Counted from the stretch's first letter, positions 1-9,070 are shown. The stretch is DNA of 10,620 nt from Bacteroidetes bacterium QH_10_64_37 (GCA_003023105.1 PXSZ01000047.1:1-10620), one strand, 5' to 3'. The notes: generated by a model not told the origin, from the sequence alone. Program-made: numbers and translations.

Positions 1-45
1 CACGTCCAACATCCGGTCTCCATTCATCCCCATCCCCTTGTCCTC

Positions 46-825
46 ATGAAACTCGTCGTTCCCGGTGGCAACGGGTTCATCGGTTCCGAGATCTGTCGCG
101 TTGCGGTCCAGAATGGGCATGAGGTGGCCGCCTTCGGCCGTACGGGCCGCCCCGCGCTCACGCCCGCCCGGCACCCGTGGACGCAGGAGGTGGAGTGGCG
201 GGCTGCCGATGTCTTCAATCCCGACACGTGGCGCGACCTGCTGGAAGGGAACGACGCCGTCGTGCATTGCATCGGGACGATCCGCGAGGCCCCCGACCGC
301 AACGTGACCTTCGACCGAGTCAACGCGGAGGCAGCCCTGCTCGCCGCCGATGAGGCGGTAGCGGCCGACACCGACGCGTTCGTTCTCCTCTCGGTGCGCG
401 ACAAGCCCCCGATCGTTTCCCAAAGGTTTCTTTCCTCAACACGCCGCGGGGAACGGGCGCTGCACGAGCAGTACCCGGACCTGCGCACCGTGTCGCTCCG
501 GCCAAACCTCGTCTACGGCGCCCGCCAGTCAGGCACGTCTACACTCGCCGCCGTCCTGAACCAACTGCAAGACATCCGTCCCCATCCCTACGCCTCGGTC
601 GAGGGCCGCCCGCTGCCCGTGGAGCTCGTCGCCGCCGCCGCTGTGCAGGCCGCCGTCACGCCCACGTTGGACGGCACCCTCACCGTGCCCCAAATCGAGG
701 ACATCGGACGGACGAGCGGCCTGATCACCCCGGACGAGGTCGCCGAACCGTCCCTGACGCCTCTGCTGCTGGGCCTGGGCGGCGCCGCGCTCGGCGGGTG
801 GCTCCTGCGACGGTGGGGGTCCTGA
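46..825 (+). CDS. NAD(P)-binding epimerase/atypical SDR-like protein with C-terminal membrane anchor
   Basis: A 259-residue protein of the atypical (extended) short-chain dehydrogenase/epimerase group, the same broad group as the complex I NDUFA9-like and NmrA-like proteins. The N-terminus has a Rossmann strand followed by GGNGFIG (residues 7-13), the GxxGxxG dinucleotide-binding loop, and GRTGR (31-35) suits the end of strand 2. RPNLVYG (152-158) matches the conserved 'RP..V(Y/F)G' block of the family. The catalytic YxxxK pair of classical SDRs is not obvious: the corresponding helix reads RGERALHEQ (134-142) with no upstream Tyr. A hydrophobic segment at about 238-254, ending in Arg-Arg, looks like a single C-terminal membrane anchor. 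The ATG at 46 starts directly at the Rossmann strand, so the start is well supported. It converges with mrpE across a 203-bp gap. Substrate is unknown; a quinone- or sugar-linked role or a structural cofactor-binding role are all possible. Confidence 0.85.
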   Translation: MKLVVPGGNGFIGSEICRVAVQNGHEVAAFGRTGRPALTPARHPWTQEVEWRAADVFNPDTWRDLLEGNDAVVHCIGTIREAPDRNVTFDRVNAEAALLAADEAVAADTDAFVLLSVRDKPPIVSQRFLSSTRRGERALHEQYPDLRTVSLRPNLVYGARQSGTSTLAAVLNQLQDIRPHPYASVEGRPLPVELVAAAAVQAAVTPTLDGTLTVPQIEDIGRTSGLITPDEVAEPSLTPLLLGLGGAALGGWLLRRWGS

Positions 826-1028
826 CGCTCCATTCCCCCGCGTCCAGACCTGAGAGGAATTGCTCAACCTGACGGCGGAAGTGGTCGAAGAGGAGATCTT
901 CGACTTCCTCAATGGTCTGATCTATCTTCCGCAGTTCGCAGTCTCGATGTCCTGGTCGGTAACCGGCATCGTCGGGCGGTGTGGCAGCCGGAAGTGAGTC
1001 GGATGATTTCGAACTGAAAAGAACTGAC
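826..1028. other. Convergent intergenic gap with possible remnant small ORF
   Basis: This 203-bp gap lies between two convergent genes. No clear hairpin-plus-T-run terminator is visible. On the minus strand an uninterrupted frame, covering roughly 970 down to 830, reads a protein-like acidic stretch (...RKIDQTIEEVEDLLFDHF...). It has no good start of its own, and it continues in shadow under the epimerase gene. An ATG in a neighbouring frame (MPVTDQDIET...) runs into a stop just where the protein-like frame begins, which could be a frameshifted small gene. I do not recognise a family. It may be a decayed small ORF or chance coding capacity in GC-rich DNA. Confidence 0.3.
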
Positions 1029-1583
1029 TTATTTCGTACGCGACGCTGCAGACACCTCCCTGCTCTCTGTCCCCTCAGGCCCCAGCGCCCGGCGAATGTG
1101 CTTTTCGAGGGAGCCCTTGATCTCGTCAATCACGCGCCGGCCGTCCTCCGTAGACACCGAGATCGCGTGCACATAAATGGCGGACCGATCCGGGGCCACG
1201 TCCATGCTGAGCGTGCCGGGCGTAAGCGAAATCATGTTGGCCAGCACCGTGACCTCCCGGTCGGTCTGCACGTGGAGGGGGTACTCGATGATGGCGGGCC
1301 TAATGCTCAGCGACGGCTGCAGAACGTGCCCCGCCACCTGAAGGGCCGAGAGCACCACCTTCCGCAGAAAGACCAGAAGCAACACGAGGATGCGCCACGC
1401 TCGACGGAGGGGTCGACCGCCCCCGAAGACGCCCCGTTCCTCCGGGTTGAACAGGGGCTGGGACATGTACAGAATGGCCCCGGAAAAGAGAGCGCCCAGC
1501 AGGAGGGTGCCCACGCCAAACGACCCCTGCAGGGCCGCCCAGACGAGCGTCATCAACACAATCCGAACGGTCGTAGCAATCAT
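1029..1583 (-). CDS. mrpE: Na+/H+ antiporter subunit E (MrpE/MnhE)
   Basis: A 184-residue small subunit of the Mrp antiporter. Two hydrophobic N-terminal helices (about 5-40) are followed by another membrane segment at about 63-85, then a soluble domain. The family signature ANMISLTPGTLS lies at residues 115-126, followed by the DVAPDRSAIYVHAI strand typical of the cytoplasmic MrpE domain. The length is somewhat above the usual ~160 residues because of a polar tail rich in Glu, Ser and Arg after residue 165. In other bacteria MrpE is needed for full antiport but is not thought to be a pump channel. It is the last gene of the locus, 232 bp downstream of mrpD. The ATG at 1583 gives the expected hydrophobic N-terminus; no Shine-Dalgarno sequence is seen. 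It ends in TAA. Confidence 0.95.
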   Translation of the reverse strand: MIATTVRIVLMTLVWAALQGSFGVGTLLLGALFSGAILYMSQPLFNPEERGVFGGGRPLRRAWRILVLLLVFLRKVVLSALQVAGHVLQPSLSIRPAIIEYPLHVQTDREVTVLANMISLTPGTLSMDVAPDRSAIYVHAISVSTEDGRRVIDEIKGSLEKHIRRALGPEGTESREVSAASRTK

Positions 1584-1628
1584 ACCGATTCACGAGAACA
1601 TTTATAACTCCAGGTATGCGCTATTGAA

Positions 1629-1690
1629 CGGACGCGGGGACGCGGCGAGACAAAGCCCCTCCGGCGTCTCCCTCTCTCCGCGTCGGTCCG
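1629..1690. repeat. Imperfect GC-rich inverted repeat in the mrpD-mrpE spacer
   Basis: The 232-bp spacer between mrpD and mrpE contains a purine-rich G/C/A stretch (cggacgcggggacgcgg..., 1629-1651). A pyrimidine-rich approximate complement (gtctccctctctccgcg..., 1666-1690) follows after about 14 bases. Pairing is partial, needs a gap, and only the outer 4 bp and inner 5 bp match without a break. The composition resembles dispersed 'gacgcggagac' palindromic repeats seen between genes in many bacterial genomes, which is recollection, not a search result. Nearer mrpD the spacer also has a run of acgca-like units (1786-1806). Confidence 0.35.
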
Positions 1691-1815
1691 AACGGAGTGC
1701 CAGCGCAAAAGGTCAAAACTGGGGTTTGTAATTACATCCGAACGTCAGTCCCCGCGCCCCACCGTTGTCCCCTGTCCTCCACGATGCATAACGCACAACG
1801 CAAAATCCCCAACCC

Positions 1816-3315
1816 CTACCCCCCCAGCACCGCCCGAATGTACGGCCCGGTATCGGTCAGATGCACCGCCGCCTCATGGGCAAACGAGAAGAGCGGTTCG
1901 GCGTAGCAGCCGAGCGCAAACAGCGCGAGCGCCAGCACCGCCACCGGCCCCTGCAGCAACGTCCGCGCCCCCCAGGAATCGTCCGCGCCGAAGTGCTCCT
2001 GGTCTTCGAGCTCCGGGGACTGCCAGAACGCCCGCCCCCACACCTGCGCCACCACCAAAAGCGTGAGTAACCCCACCAGGAGCGCCACCGCCACGATGAC
2101 CCACCGCTCCTGCGCCAGTCCCGCCTGAATGAGCGTCAGCTTCCCCCAGAAGCCCGGAAACGGCGGAAAGCCGGCCAGCGAGAACGCCGGGACGATAAAG
2201 GCCGTTGCGAGCAACGGGCGGTGCTGGTAGAGGCCGCCCATCCGGCCCACCTCCGAGGTGCCGGTCTCCCGCTCCATGAGCCCTCCGATTAGGAAGAGGG
2301 AGGTCTTCACGGGCACGTCCTGAAAGACGTAGAAAACAGCGCCAGCCAGGCCCAGCGTCGTGAAGAAGCCGAGCCCCATCACCACGTAGCCCATCGCGCT
2401 GATCACAAGAAAGGCCAGCAAGCGCAGCACGCGTCGCTGCACGAGGGCGCCGAACACGCCGAGAAGCATCGTGGCCCCGGCCACCACGAGAAGCACCCTC
2501 TGCGTGTAGCCGGACGGATCGGGAAAGAGTAGCGGAAAAACGCGCAGGAGCGAGTAGATGCCCACCTTGGTAAGCAGCCCCGCAAAGACGGCCGCGATGG
2601 GGGCGGGCGGCGTGTGGTAGGAGGCCGGCAGCCAGTAGTACAGCGGAAACAGGGCCGCCTTGATGCCAAAGCCAACAAGAAACAGCATCGCGATGACCGG
2701 TTCGAGCCCCACCTCTCGCACCGGCTCCATACTCCCCGACAGATCCGCCATGTTGAGCGTCCCGGTGAGCCCGTATAGAAGCCCCACTGCCGTCAAGAAG
2801 AGGGCCGAGGCGACCAGGTTGATGCCCACGTACTTCAGCGCCCCGTCCAACTGCTCCTCCTCGTTGCCCAGCACCAGCAGGGCGAAGGAGGCGATCAGGA
2901 GCACCTCGTACCAGACGTACAGGTTGAAAAGGTCGCCTGTGATGAACGCTCCGTTAATGCCCATCAGCAGCAGGTGGAAGAGCGGGTGGAAACCGTACTG
3001 CTCCCGCACCTCGTCGATGCCGGCGAGGGCATAGACGGCCACAGCCAGGGCTACGAACCCCGTGAGGGCCACGAGGCCGGCGCTCAGGGGATCGACCACT
3101 AGCGTAATGCCGTAGGGCGCGGGCCAGTCGCCCATCTGTACAGCCTGGATGCCGCGGACCTGCACCTGGTAGACGATCGCCGCCCCGGCCCCGAACAGCA
3201 CGGTCGCCCCCAGCACGCTGATCGCTCGCTGAACCCCGCGAAACGAACGAGCCAGCAAGGCAAGCATGCCCGTGATGGCGGGCACGATGACGGGAAGGAC
3301 GAGAAGCGTATTCAT
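1816..3315 (-). CDS. mrpD: Na+/H+ antiporter subunit D (MrpD/MnhD)
   Basis: A 499-residue polytopic membrane protein of the proton-conducting ND2/ND4/ND5 (NuoL/M/N) family, one of the two large ion-translocating subunits of the Mrp complex. About 14 hydrophobic helices are apparent. Key charges are present: Glu137 in VWYEVLL, Lys219 in GFGIKAALFPLYYWLP, Lys250 in GLLTKVGIY, and Lys337 in FQDVPVKTS. Glu137 and Lys219 coincide even in number with residues I recall as essential in Bacillus MrpD. HTPPAPIAAVFAGLLTK (234-250) distinguishes MrpD from the MrpA type, which has HSATMVK. The ATG at 3315 was chosen because it gives the standard MrpD N-terminus (MNTLLVLP); a GTG at 3345 would add ten polar residues. 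It ends in TAG. It lies 194 bp downstream of mrpC. Confidence 0.97.
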   Translation of the reverse strand: MNTLLVLPVIVPAITGMLALLARSFRGVQRAISVLGATVLFGAGAAIVYQVQVRGIQAVQMGDWPAPYGITLVVDPLSAGLVALTGFVALAVAVYALAGIDEVREQYGFHPLFHLLLMGINGAFITGDLFNLYVWYEVLLIASFALLVLGNEEEQLDGALKYVGINLVASALFLTAVGLLYGLTGTLNMADLSGSMEPVREVGLEPVIAMLFLVGFGIKAALFPLYYWLPASYHTPPAPIAAVFAGLLTKVGIYSLLRVFPLLFPDPSGYTQRVLLVVAGATMLLGVFGALVQRRVLRLLAFLVISAMGYVVMGLGFFTTLGLAGAVFYVFQDVPVKTSLFLIGGLMERETGTSEVGRMGGLYQHRPLLATAFIVPAFSLAGFPPFPGFWGKLTLIQAGLAQERWVIVAVALLVGLLTLLVVAQVWGRAFWQSPELEDQEHFGADDSWGARTLLQGPVAVLALALFALGCYAEPLFSFAHEAAVHLTDTGPYIRAVLGG

Positions 3316-3381
3316 ACGGCGCGAAAAAGAACCAGTGGCGGACACGGGAGACCGAGCAGATCTCGCCCGACCTGACGAAAT

Positions 3382-3440
3382 GCAAACGTAATGCGTGAAA
3401 AAAGCGCCCTCACGCCTCGCGTTTCACGTGTCACATTTGC
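3382..3440. repeat. 19-bp imperfect inverted repeat in the mrpC-mrpD spacer
   Basis: The left arm 3382-3400 (gcaaacgtaatgcgtgaaa) and right arm 3422-3440 (tttcacgtgtcacatttgc) are complementary at 15 of 19 positions, separated by 21 bases. The strongest part is the inner cgtgaaa/tttcacg pairing; the outer gcaaa/tttgc also pairs perfectly. The arms are AT-richer than the flanking genes. It sits about 65 bp before the mrpD start within a 194-bp spacer and would form a hairpin in the mRNA. No T-run follows in the transcription direction, so it does not look like a simple terminator. The 'cgtgaaacg' style resembles a known type of dispersed intergenic repeat (recollection). Confidence 0.55.
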
Positions 3441-3509
3441 CTTCAGTCCAGCGAACAGACACGTTGAACAACAAACCAGTCGGTACAAAGAATCAGGCGT
3501 GACGAAGCA

Positions 3510-3902
3510 CTAAGCAGGCAAGCGCTTCGCCGCCTCGTCCACCTCCAACGGCTCGGTGGGCTCGGACGCCTGGATGTCGTCGGACTCGATGCTCCGACTC
3601 GCGGCGAAGTGGCGGTACACGAGGACGAGGGTAAACGCCAGAAGCCCGAAGCTAATCACGATGGCCGTGAGGATGAGCGCCTGCGGGAGCGGGTTGGCGA
3701 AGGGTTCGGGCGGCACCTTCGCCCCCTTCGGAATTACGGGGGGCTGATACCGTGTGAGTCGGCCCATCGTGAAGATCACGAGGTTGACCCCGTTGGACAG
3801 CAGAATGAGCCCGATGACGAAGCGCAACAGACTGCGCCGCATTAGCAGGTAAAAGCTCGACGCCAGCATGGTGCCGCATACGATGGCGATGACCTGTTCC
3901 AT
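3510..3902 (-). CDS. mrpC: Na+/H+ antiporter subunit C (MrpC/MnhC, NuoK-like)
   Basis: A 130-residue membrane protein homologous to NuoK of complex I, with three predicted helices at about 3-21, 26-46 and 74-97. Family signatures are LLSNGVNLVIF (34-44) and PLPQALILTAIVISFG (71-86), the latter highly conserved in MrpC. In the complex it bridges MrpA/B and MrpD. The tail after residue 100 is unusually long and acidic (several Asp/Glu), lying in the aqueous phase. The start at 3902 is chosen because MEQVIAIVCG begins exactly where MrpC proteins begin. The frame stays open upstream to 4052, but that stretch runs through an inverted repeat and is not protein-like. It ends in TAA (3510-3512). No Shine-Dalgarno sequence is close to the ATG. 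Confidence 0.95.
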   Translation of the reverse strand: MEQVIAIVCGTMLASSFYLLMRRSLLRFVIGLILLSNGVNLVIFTMGRLTRYQPPVIPKGAKVPPEPFANPLPQALILTAIVISFGLLAFTLVLVYRHFAASRSIESDDIQASEPTEPLEVDEAAKRLPA

Positions 3903-3969
3903 GATGGAGAGCAATAAGTACTGGTGGTCAAAGCAGAATTTTAGCGATTTGCCCTCCTTCAACTTGTTA

Positions 3970-4042
3970 TATTGCGTATCGCGTATTGCGTACTTTGGCT
4001 GAAGAAATAGGTTACGGGATACGCAATACGAAATACGCAATA
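3970..4042. repeat. 23-bp inverted repeat of 'attgcgta' units in the mrpB-mrpC spacer
   Basis: The left arm 3970-3992 and right arm 4020-4042 are complementary at 21 of 23 positions, with a 27-base loop. Each arm is itself a near-tandem pair: attgcgta occurs twice on the left (3971-3978 and 3985-3992) and tacgcaat twice on the right (4020-4027 and 4034-4041). The element is far AT-richer than the flanking genes and fills much of the 153-bp spacer between the mrpB stop and the mrpC start. It would form a strong RNA hairpin inside the operon transcript. Translated, it gives peptides of the 'VLRISYCV / YAIRDTQY' kind, which I recall as frequent spurious translations of dispersed intergenic repeats. 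Confidence 0.75.
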
Positions 4043-4055
4043 CAAACTTCACCCC

Positions 4056-4493
4056 CTACTCCTCCACCAACCCCGGCAGCCGATCTTCCACGGAGAAGAC
4101 CATCAGCAGCACGGTCCCAATGACCACGAGCATCACGCCGATGTCGAAGAGGAGCGTCGAGCCGAGGTGCACGTCTCCGATGACCGGCAGGTGCAGATCC
4201 ACCCACAGACTGGCGAGGAACGGCTCCCCCATCACCAGCGCGAGCACGCCGGCGCCATAGGCACAGGCAAGCCCCGCTCCCAGCAGCGTGTGCGTCCCCA
4301 CTCGCAGCACCTTCCGCGACTCGTGGACCCCCGCCGTGAGGACGGACAGCACAAACGCGGCGGCTGCCATAAGCCCGCCCACAAAACCGCCGCCCGGCAG
4401 GTCGTGCCCACGAAGGAGCATAAACAACGAGAACAGCAACAGAAGCGGCACCAGCACCCGTGTCGCAACGCGCAAAATGAGAGAGTACAGCAT
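4056..4493 (-). CDS. mrpB: Na+/H+ antiporter subunit B (MrpB/MnhB)
   Basis: A 145-residue four-helix membrane protein, the usual length for stand-alone MrpB. The signature [15 protein letters not shown] (28-42), with its Pro33 and glycine run, is diagnostic of the MnhB domain. It is followed by helices at about 40-57, 69-90 and 112-133 and a conserved [16 protein letters not shown] block (111-126). MrpB packs against the C-terminal part of MrpA in known Mrp structures and belongs to the module thought to handle Na+ (family knowledge). It is encoded separately from MrpA, so this is not the fused A/B type. The ATG at 4493 is 43 bp after the mrpA stop; the gene ends in TAG and is followed by the repeat-bearing spacer. 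Confidence 0.96.
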   Translation of the reverse strand: MLYSLILRVATRVLVPLLLLFSLFMLLRGHDLPGGGFVGGLMAAAAFVLSVLTAGVHESRKVLRVGTHTLLGAGLACAYGAGVLALVMGEPFLASLWVDLHLPVIGDVHLGSTLLFDIGVMLVVIGTVLLMVFSVEDRLPGLVEE

Positions 4494-4536
4494 GAGTCCG
4501 CCGTCTCGTCAGCGTGGAAGGTCGATTCGTGGGGGC

Positions 4537-6894
<2,358 letters not shown>

Positions 6895-6994
6895 GACCGA
6901 AGCAGCGTGAGGGCATGAGTCGAGGAACCGACATTGCAAAAGACCCGCGCATTAGTGCACCTTCGAGGAGTTGCTTGTGCGCCGCAAAGGGCTC

Positions 6995-7037
6995 GTCATT
7001 CTGAGGGAGCGCCAAGCGACCGAAGAATGTCCCTGAT
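6995..7037. repeat. Dispersed-repeat-like element in the mrpG-mrpA spacer
   Basis: The 271-bp gap between mrpG and mrpA contains gtcattctgagggagcg...gaccgaagaatg. This closely resembles a dispersed intergenic repeat that I recall from many bacterial genomes, usually seen translated as peptides like SLRMT or FFGRLALPQNDE. CATTCT (6997-7002) and AGAATG (7024-7029) form inverted ends of the core. On the minus strand the similarity to such spurious peptides seems to continue upstream to about 7140 (ESKDLF..., ...SGTFFGRLALPQNDE), so the whole element may span about 6985-7140. No gene is recognised in this gap. Copy number elsewhere in the genome cannot be seen from this window. Confidence 0.5.
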
Positions 7038-7165
7038 TCGGGCGTTTCGAACCGGTTGAACAGATCTTTCGATTCCGCTTCGCCCTAACCGCAGGGATAG
7101 AAGTGCTTTCAGAGTGCGCTCCGCTCAAGATCACTCAATCGCAAAAGGGATTGCTTGAAGTTGCA

Positions 7166-7579
7166 TTAGGCAGCCGAGTCCGGGGTCCCATACACGTCCT
7201 GAGTCCGAGCATTGGTCTCGGTGGGCGGTTCCTTCTCCCCCTCCCGCCGAACCTCCTCGTAGCCCGCTCCCCAGTCGTCGAACACGGTCTCCCCCCATAG
7301 CGGGGCGGTGCCGAGGTAGCCCGCTCGCCCAATCATGTGGGCCGAGACGGGCGCGGTCAGAAAGACAAACAGGATGGCCAAGAGGGCCCGCGCCGTGACG
7401 CTGACTTCTCCGAACGACACGGCGGCGGATACGAGGAGGAGACCGATGCCGAGGGTTCCCGCCTTCGTGACGGCGTGCATTCGGGTGTACAGGTCGGGAA
7501 GACGAAGCAACCCAACCGCGGCCACGAGCATGAAGCCCGTCCCCCCGATCATCAAAAGAGCGGCGATAATGTCGGTCAT
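7166..7579 (-). CDS. mrpG: Na+/H+ antiporter subunit G (MrpG/MnhG)
   Basis: A 137-residue protein with three membrane helices at about 4-24, 41-56 and 62-82. The diagnostic MnhG motif LLRLPDLYTRMHAVTKAGTLG lies at about 24-44, and FVFLTAPVSAHMIGRAGY at 71-88. A hydrophilic tail of roughly 45 residues rich in Glu, Asp and Thr follows, longer than in many MrpG proteins and consistent with a salt-adapted proteome. The ATG at 7579 overlaps the mrpF stop (ATGA, 7576-7579), indicating translational coupling and fixing the start. It ends in TAA. MrpG is an accessory subunit needed for assembly and function of the complex. The 271-bp repeat-bearing spacer follows before mrpA. Confidence 0.96.
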   Translation of the reverse strand: MTDIIAALLMIGGTGFMLVAAVGLLRLPDLYTRMHAVTKAGTLGIGLLLVSAAVSFGEVSVTARALLAILFVFLTAPVSAHMIGRAGYLGTAPLWGETVFDDWGAGYEEVRREGEKEPPTETNARTQDVYGTPDSAA

Positions 7580-7878
7580 GAATCCACGAGAGCTTCTCCG
7601 GAACGAACGCGCTCGATGTACCGGGCCACGGCCACGGTGCCCAAGAAGACGAGTAATCCCAGCACGAGGGCCACGTCGATAAAGGTGTCCTCCCCCGCCA
7701 GGACGGCATAGGCCGCGAGGAATCCCATCGCCAGGTAGGCCACAAGATCGAGGGCGACGACGCGGTCCGCCAGACTTGGCCCCCACAGCACGCGCAGAAG
7801 CGCTCCCGCAATGGACAGTCCAATCACCGCCAGCGCCACGTAAATGGCCCAAAGCAGCGGCCCTTCAACAACCACCAT
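7576..7878 (-). CDS. mrpF: Na+/H+ antiporter subunit F (MrpF/MnhF)
   Basis: A 100-residue, three-helix membrane protein, close to the usual ~90 residues. The signature GPSLADRVVALDLVAYLAMG (33-52) is the conserved core of MnhF. It is followed by EDTFIDVALVLGLLVFLGTVAVARYIER (63-90), also typical, with conserved Asp68. This is the first gene of the locus. The ATG at 7878 gives a compact, family-like N-terminus (MVVVEGPLLWA); the frame stays open further upstream, but the added residues are not MrpF-like. The TGA stop overlaps the mrpG start by four bases. In Staphylococcus the MnhF protein has been linked to bile-salt/cholate efflux in addition to its part in antiport (family knowledge). Confidence 0.95.
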   Translation of the reverse strand: MVVVEGPLLWAIYVALAVIGLSIAGALLRVLWGPSLADRVVALDLVAYLAMGFLAAYAVLAGEDTFIDVALVLGLLVFLGTVAVARYIERVRSGEALVDS

Positions 7879-8150
7879 CGGCCAAACTTCTGAGAGAGCA
7901 GAACGACGATCCGCGCCACAACGGATGGGTGCCGCACAGAAAGTATGGTAAAGAGGGCGCGAGAAAGAGTCCAGTGAGCCACGGCAATCGATTATGAAGA
8001 CGCGACACTGATCGACTTTTCGAGCCCTCGTCCAGGGATCGATGCCCAAAGTCCCAAATTTTCATCGTTGGGCGACGAACGGATGCATCGAAGTCGTGTA
8101 CGTGTATTGAAATTCGTTCGTAACTCTCTCCGACCATCCGCTCTTAGCCT
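7879..8150. promoter_or_regulatory. Divergent intergenic region upstream of mrpF and the amphi-Trp gene
   Basis: This 272-bp region separates two divergent genes and must hold the promoters of both, though I cannot fix either with confidence. Toward mrpF a stretch with TTTACCATACTTTC (around 7939-7952 on the plus strand) vaguely resembles a Bacteroidota TAnnTTTG box but lacks the final TTG. Toward the plus-strand gene, 7-bp inverted arms acgaacg (8075-8081) and cgttcgt (8115-8121) flank the palindrome gatgcatc. They lie 30-75 bp before the ATG, a position suitable for an operator. No riboswitch-like fold or terminator is evident. Confidence 0.35.
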
Positions 8151-8438
8151 ATGCCTGACGATACCCTCTTCGAGTTTGAACAAGACATGTCCCGTGCAGA
8201 CGTCGCCACGTACCTGCGCACCGTAGCGGACAAGCTGGACGAAAATGGACAGCTCGACTTTTCGGCCGCCGACCAGTCCACGACGATCCAGGTCCCGGAA
8301 CACGTCGAGTTCGAAATCGAGCTGGAACGCGAATCGAACGAGCGAGGATCTTCGGAGATCAGCCTCGAACTTGAGCTCGAATGGTACGAAACTCGGGAAG
8401 GAAGCATTGCGGGCCCCGGGTCGCTCGAAATCGAATAG
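8151..8438 (+). CDS. Amphi-Trp domain protein
   Basis: A 95-residue, strongly acidic soluble protein matching the amphi-Trp domain. A helix with SRADVATYLRTVADKLDENGQLDF (14-37) precedes strands carrying IQVPEHVEFEIELERE (46-61), and an alternating amphipathic strand SLELELEW ends in Trp78. That final Trp on an amphipathic strand gives the domain its name. No catalytic residues are visible, and the function of the family is unknown; it is common in haloarchaea and some salt-adapted bacteria. The tail after Trp78 is short and polar. The ATG at 8151 starts the gene; it is divergent from mrpF, and 80 bp precede the next gene. It ends in TAG. Confidence 0.8.
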   Translation: MPDDTLFEFEQDMSRADVATYLRTVADKLDENGQLDFSAADQSTTIQVPEHVEFEIELERESNERGSSEISLELELEWYETREGSIAGPGSLEIE

Positions 8439-8446
8439 AAGCACTC

Positions 8447-8490
8447 CCGCCCGCCGCTCCCTCTTCCGGGGGCGGCCGACATCCTCTTTT
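8447..8490 (+). terminator. Weak possible terminator or attenuator hairpin
   Basis: CCGCCC (8447-8452) can pair with GGGCGG (8470-8475) across a 17-base loop, followed after about ten bases by TCCTCTTTT. It lies just after the amphi-Trp stop and before the DUF2911 start. The loop is long and the T-run is set back, so this would be a weak intrinsic terminator at best; readthrough into the next gene is quite possible. Confidence 0.25.
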
Positions 8491-8518
8491 GATTCTTTTC
8501 TCCACTCCCCAAGCCCCC

Positions 8519-9070
8519 ATGACTCGACGTATTCTCGGCATCGCTCTGTCCCTGCTCCTCCTGGCCGTCGTGTCGGCGGCCCCCTCCGCCGCCCAGGAAC
8601 GCGGCACCGAGGAGCCTCGCGTGAGCCCCAACGCCGCCGTCTCGCAGACCATTGGCACCACGGAGGTTCGCATCACCTACGGACGGCCCCAAGTGAAGGG
8701 CCGCACAATCTACGGCGAACTGGTGCCCTACGGCGAGGTGTGGCGCACCGGTGCCAATGAAGCGACCACTTTCTCCGTCTCCTCGGACGTAACGATCGAG
8801 GGCGAGCCGCTTTCAGAAGGCACCTACTCGCTCTACACCATTCCGCAGAAGGATCAGTGGACCCTCATCTTCAACAATGCGGCCAACCAGTGGGGGACCA
8901 ACTACGACAAGAGCAAAGACGCCCTGCGCGTGGAGGTAACACCCGAATCGGCCCCTCCGCGCGAGATGATGACCTTTCTCTTTGAGGAGGTCACGGACAC
9001 CACTGGTACCGGTGTCCTGCACTGGGCCGAAGTGCGCGTGCCGTTCGAGATCCAGGTCGCGGAAAACTAA
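8519..9070 (+). CDS. Secreted DUF2911 family protein
   Basis: A 183-residue protein with a clear Sec signal peptide: basic MTRR, a hydrophobic core at about 5-19 and a small-residue end (APSAAQ, 21-26). Cleavage is likely near residue 25-26. There is no lipobox Cys, so it should be soluble in the periplasm. The mature part carries the DUF2911 blocks: SPNAAVSQTIG (36-46), YGRPQVKGRTIYG (54-66), VPYGEVWRTGANEAT (69-83), GTYSLYTIP (101-109), ANQWG (122-126) and YDKSKDALRV (129-138). The family is widespread in Bacteroidota and relatives and has no known function; a beta-sandwich fold is plausible. The ATG at 8519 is chosen because it places the signal peptide exactly; longer in-frame starts inside the previous gene do not fit. 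It ends in TAA. Confidence 0.9.
   Translation: MTRRILGIALSLLLLAVVSAAPSAAQERGTEEPRVSPNAAVSQTIGTTEVRITYGRPQVKGRTIYGELVPYGEVWRTGANEATTFSVSSDVTIEGEPLSEGTYSLYTIPQKDQWTLIFNNAANQWGTNYDKSKDALRVEVTPESAPPREMMTFLFEEVTDTTGTGVLHWAEVRVPFEIQVAEN

Noticed and set aside
3952..3959. Shine-Dalgarno-like aaggaggg on the minus strand before mrpC
   Set aside because: It is about 50 bases from the mrpC start with no ATG, GTG or TTG at the right distance, so it cannot serve that start.
3970..4042. CRISPR array, because of the repeated short units
   Set aside because: Only four short copies in two inverted pairs, with no regular spacers and no cas genes; it is a palindrome.
3903..4052. A 50-residue N-terminal extension of MrpC
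   Set aside because: It is translated from the inverted repeat (VLRISYCV...YAIRDTQY) and MrpC family proteins begin at the Met at 3902.
6895..6939. A 15-residue longer start for MrpA
   Set aside because: The added residues are polar and Cys/His-containing, and the family-like first helix starts at 6894.
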